Of a stretch of DNA of 64,000 nucleotides, positions 60,673 to 64,000 are shown piece after piece. The number at the start of each line of letters is the position of its first letter. The first letter of the stretch is position 1. The translations under genes were made by a program, and so were the position numbers. Below the pieces are notes generated by a model that did not search any database, had not been told where the DNA came from, and was given only the letters and a program-made list of their open reading frames with translations. Origin of the DNA: Fratercula arctica (taxonomy: Eukaryota; Chordata; Aves; Charadriiformes; Alcidae); contig CANTUZ010000002.1 in the NCBI GenBank assembly GCA_947846985.1, positions 150,159,889-150,223,888 of the forward strand, in the 5' to 3' direction.

Positions 60673-61170
60673 TTCTCATGAACTTCAGCAAAGGGAAGCA
60701 CAAAGTCCTGCCTCCGGGGAGGAATAACCCCTGGCACCTGTACACGCCTTGGCCAAACGTCTGCAAGGCTGCTTTGCAGAAAAGGCCCTGTGGCTGTTCA
60801 GCCTGGAGAAGAGAAGGCTCGGGGGGAATCTTGTGCACGTGTCTAAACTCGTGATGGGGGGAAGCAGAGAAGATGGATCCGGGCTCTTTTGTGCAGCGCC
60901 CAGTGACAGGTCAAGAGGCAATGGGCATGAATTTGACATATAGGAAATTCCATTTAAAGATAAGAAGAGACTTTTTTACTGCGATGGTGGTGAACCACTG
61001 GAACAGGTTGCCTGAAGTGGTTATGGAGCCTGTATGCTTGGAGATATTCAATACCTGACCACGCATGGCCCTGAGCACCCTGCTCTAGAGGACTCTGCTT
61101 CAAGCAGAGAGCTTGGACTAGACAATCTCAAGAGGTCCTTTCCCACCTCAGCTATTCTCTTTTGTGATTG
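60673..61170 (+). mobile_element. CR1 LINE, plus strand, internally deleted and old
   Basis: The left part (60673-60787) is the CR1 segment CTCATGAACTTCAGCAAAGG ... CAAAGTCCTGC ... GGAATAACCCCTGGCAC ending in GCAGAAAAGG, which encodes the AEKDLG region. It then joins directly to CTGTTCAGCCTGGAGAAG, the GLFSLEKRR block, which in a complete copy lies about 300 bp further on. The rest (RSRGNGH, LKIRRDFFT, NHWNRLPEVV) leads to a decayed stem-loop and a degenerate octamer (TATTCTCTTTTGTG) at about 61170. It is strongly diverged and closest in type to the copy at 61998. Confidence 0.88.
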
Positions 61171-61997
61171 CTTCTTCCAGCAATGGCAATTAATTTAAGA
61201 TCTGTAGCTGTACTTTACTCGAAAGCCTCTAATTTTCTGTGTAAAACAGGGTAATACTTTAGGAATAAAGCAGAAATGCATTTAATGCCAACTCAACTCA
61301 TAATGTACCCTATTGTGTGCTGATGGTTGGAGAATTTCAAATCCTTATTCTTTACACATCATCCTTCAACTTCATCATCTAGGCATCCAACCATCCAACT
61401 CAGCATCTTGTCCTCAACCTACAGATTTGAAACTGTTTAGCAGTGTCCTCAGAAAAACTTCAGAAACAGAGCTTACGGACCCCGTGAGACCCATAGGAAG
61501 CTTAGGATGAGATCCGATGGTCTGAGAGAAAAGATGATGAAGGGTCAGCATGCAAATGTGGAATACAGTGACAGCCCAGACCCAGCCCTACGCTTACAAA
61601 TTTGTCTTAACAATTATCACATGGAGATACTGGCAAATATTACAGTTAAATGCTTTTTTTTCCCCATGTGTGTATGTAGCTCCTCACTCTTCTGCAGCCT
61701 TATTCCTGTGCGCTCCAGGACCACCAAGTTTTAAAGCAGCCTGCAATTGTGAAAATCAATCAAATCCCACCTTGACCAGTGCATTTAAACATCTTTTCAT
61801 GCACAGTAGAACTGTGTTTTGGCTTAAATTCTGAGTGAATGCTCAATAAATGAAAAATTTTTTTTTGAGCCCTGCCCTATTAATATTCAGGAAAAAGCAT
61901 TTTCCATTTATAAATGCTTTTTTGCTAATTCACTTGCTTTAAACAGCAAGCAAGCCATTTTGTATTTTTAATGTAAACTCAAAACCGCAGATCTTTA
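61171..61997. other. Unique region between two CR1 copies
   Basis: About 830 bp of AT-rich sequence. No gene or repeat recognised. Confidence 0.4.
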
Positions 61998-62438
61998 CAA
62001 CAGGGGCTACAAAGATGATCAAGGGAATGGAGCAGCTCTCTTATGAGGAAAGGCTGAGAGACCTGGGTCTGTTTAGCCTGGAGAAGACTGAGAGGGGATC
62101 CTAACAATGCTCATTAATATCTAAAGGGTGGACAGCAAGAGGATGGTGCCAGACTCTTTTCAGTGGTGCCCGGCAACAGGACAAGGGGCAACGGACACAA
62201 GCTGGAACATAGTAAGTTCCATCTCAACATGAGGAAAAAATTCTTTACTTTGAGGGTGGCAGAGCACTGGAACAGGCTGCCCAGAGAGACTGTGGAGTCT
62301 CCTTCTCCTGAAATATTCCATACCCGCCTGGACGCGTTCCTGTGCAACCTGCTCTGGGTGACCCTGCTCTGGCAGGGGGTTGGACTAGATGATCTCCAGA
62401 GGTCCCTTCCAACCCCCACCATTCTGTGATTCTGTAAC
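61998..62438 (+). mobile_element. CR1 LINE 3' end, plus strand, distinct subfamily
   Basis: Begins in the block encoding R-A-T-K-M-I-K (ACAAAGATGATCAAG). A small deletion in the EKRRL segment shifts the frame near 62090. From 62163 the frame is open through [39 protein letters not shown] and on past the position of the usual ORF2 stop, through the hairpin, ending only at the terminal octamer. The stem-loop is perfect: GGGGGTTGGA (62375-62384) pairs with TCCAACCCCC (62408-62417). The terminal octamers are ATTCTGTG variants. It differs from the 24053/38463/47972 subfamily in UTR and tail. Confidence 0.94.
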
Positions 62439-64000
62439 AGCACTGAAAGTGACTTTATAATTAAGCCCATCCCAAAATTAACTCATATTTAGAAATTTGT
62501 CTTTATGTGAAACCATCCTTTAACAGCAAATGGATTAAATTCTTACTGAATCCAGCATTCGAATATCAGCTGAAAAAATAAATTTAAAAAAGTAACCTTA
62601 GTCCTAGTATTTGTGGTTAAAATAAAACCTTTTACTCTACAAGTTAATGAATGTGGCTGAACAGCTGCTGCAGCCACTGCTGGAGGAAATGCAGCAATTT
62701 AATAAAGAGTAAAGTGATAATTATCCAGCATCCTGATTCTTTTTAAGATATGGCATCTTCAAGCAACAGAACACACATACTCCCTTTAATTGATAACTGA
62801 AAACATTTCCTTGGGCTAACTAAATATCTAGTTGACTGAATTTTCATTAAAAAAAATATTGTGATATGATCCCCTGGGAAGAATGTTCTTCAATTATAAA
62901 CACCCATGTTTCATTTTATATTCTCCTCTCATACCTTCCTGAGAAGCCCACATTAAGCTTATGCCATGAATCTCTTTGGAAGCAGACAATATTTACTATC
63001 ATTCATGCTTTTTCCAGATCAAGAATAAATAAGAAGGCATTCTCCACATCTGGCCAGCATCGCGTGCTATGTACTTCCAGCACTACTAAAACACAAATCT
63101 ACCCTCAATGATTTTCCTCCACAAACGGTATCAGCCACATTTCATACTCCTCCCCAGTGGACATAGTTGTTCCTCACCTTCTGAAAAGCTGGTAGAGGGA
63201 ATGCTCTCAGGGGATGACCTCCCGTTATGCCACTGGCATAGACAAAAGAAAGCTGGCTGAGAGGAGAGCATTTATGGCAAATTATGGTCATTTTGTTCTT
63301 GTTCTGGCCTTATCCCTCAGGATTTCTTCCTGGGTGTAGAGGGAACGTAGCACCGGCAGAGGAACTAATCTGAACGATCTCTCCCAGCCTCATGTTACCT
63401 GTGCGTGCTGTGTGTCAGTCCTTTCCACTGCTGCCTCACTTCTTAAATTCCTGGTCAGCTCTCTCAGTGACAGTATTTAGTCTCAGCTCTATCAGTGCAG
63501 CTCTATAGATTTGCATCTAGATTACTAGATCCTGCTGATCTATTAATCCATATGCTGCCAACACACTGAAATTTATCCTCCAGTCTCTGACCACATCACG
63601 CATTTTCTGCCTGCCACCTGCTCCTCTTCCACTCTTGCTGCCCAGCCATTCCCTACTGCACTCAAAATGTTGCTGTGGGGCCATCATCTTCATATGCCTC
63701 CGATATAGCTCTGCCCTCCGACGCCAGGCACCTCATCCCATCTCTGACTTTCTCCTTCTGACCTGTGAAATTTCCCTCAAAGACATCTTTCAACTTAGAC
63801 ACACTCCCTTCATCCTGGCTTCCTTGTTTCCCAGCAAGAGGCTCGTGGTCTGAACGGAGAGAGCTCCTACAATTACCCAACTTCAGGTCTTTTTTTAGCA
63901 TCAGCCATAACACCTATTGATCGTTACCGTTTGATAACAGCTAGGCAGACGGTAACTGCGGTTTCTCTGGATGCTGCTCCTGAGTAGGTCCCTGCATGCA
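62439..64000. other. AT-rich unique region to window end
   Basis: About 1.6 kb. No repeat family or gene recognised. Short frames on both strands look like chance. Confidence 0.4.

Noticed and set aside
1..64000. tRNA, rRNA, CRISPR arrays, bacterial operons or phage genes
   Set aside because: No cloverleaf-like A/B box pairs, rRNA segments, spaced direct repeats or operon-style gene packing were seen. The repeat content is that of a bird nuclear genome.

Overview
This window reads as ordinary avian nuclear DNA. The best evidence is a dense set of CR1 LINE retrotransposons, most of them 5'-truncated, carrying the CR1 ORF2 C-terminus, the CR1 3' stem-loop and the terminal octamer ATTCTATG. One solo endogenous-retrovirus LTR of a type common in bird genomes is also present. 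There is no bacterial-style gene organisation, no CRISPR array, no recognisable tRNA or rRNA, and no protein-coding gene that I can name.

Layout. 1-14 kb: relatively GC-rich unique sequence with three minus-strand CR1 copies (1978, 9221, 10262). 14-17 kb: the longest younger CR1 copy (14237-15348, plus strand, spanning the reverse-transcriptase catalytic motif), then the solo LTR (15657-16775). 17.6-19.7 kb: fragments of a much older CR1 lineage next to a younger CR1. 21.7-26 kb: an old CR1 fragment, a MIR-like SINE fossil and two CR1 3' ends. 28-29.8 kb: a degenerate old CR1 on the minus strand. 30-60 kb: AT-richer, mostly unique sequence with scattered CR1 3' ends, two fossil inverted-repeat elements, CpG-dense patches and a cluster of long T or C homopolymers at 52.5-55.2 kb. 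60.6-62.5 kb: two more CR1 copies, one internally deleted.

No set of genes working together is visible. The whole window could be intronic or intergenic. Two weak lines of evidence hint at a minus-strand transcription unit from about 14 kb to the right edge. First, the ten younger CR1 copies from 14 kb rightward are all on the plus strand. Second, several open, splice-flanked segments lie on the minus strand (34353-34604, 47082-47230, 50111-50200, 57584-57770), the first three with mutually compatible intron phases. I do not recognise the peptides, so these are candidates only.

Repeat assignments rest on recognising family sequence by eye. Boundaries are approximate, within about 10-20 bp for younger copies and 50 bp or more for old ones. 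I found no convincing new biological system.
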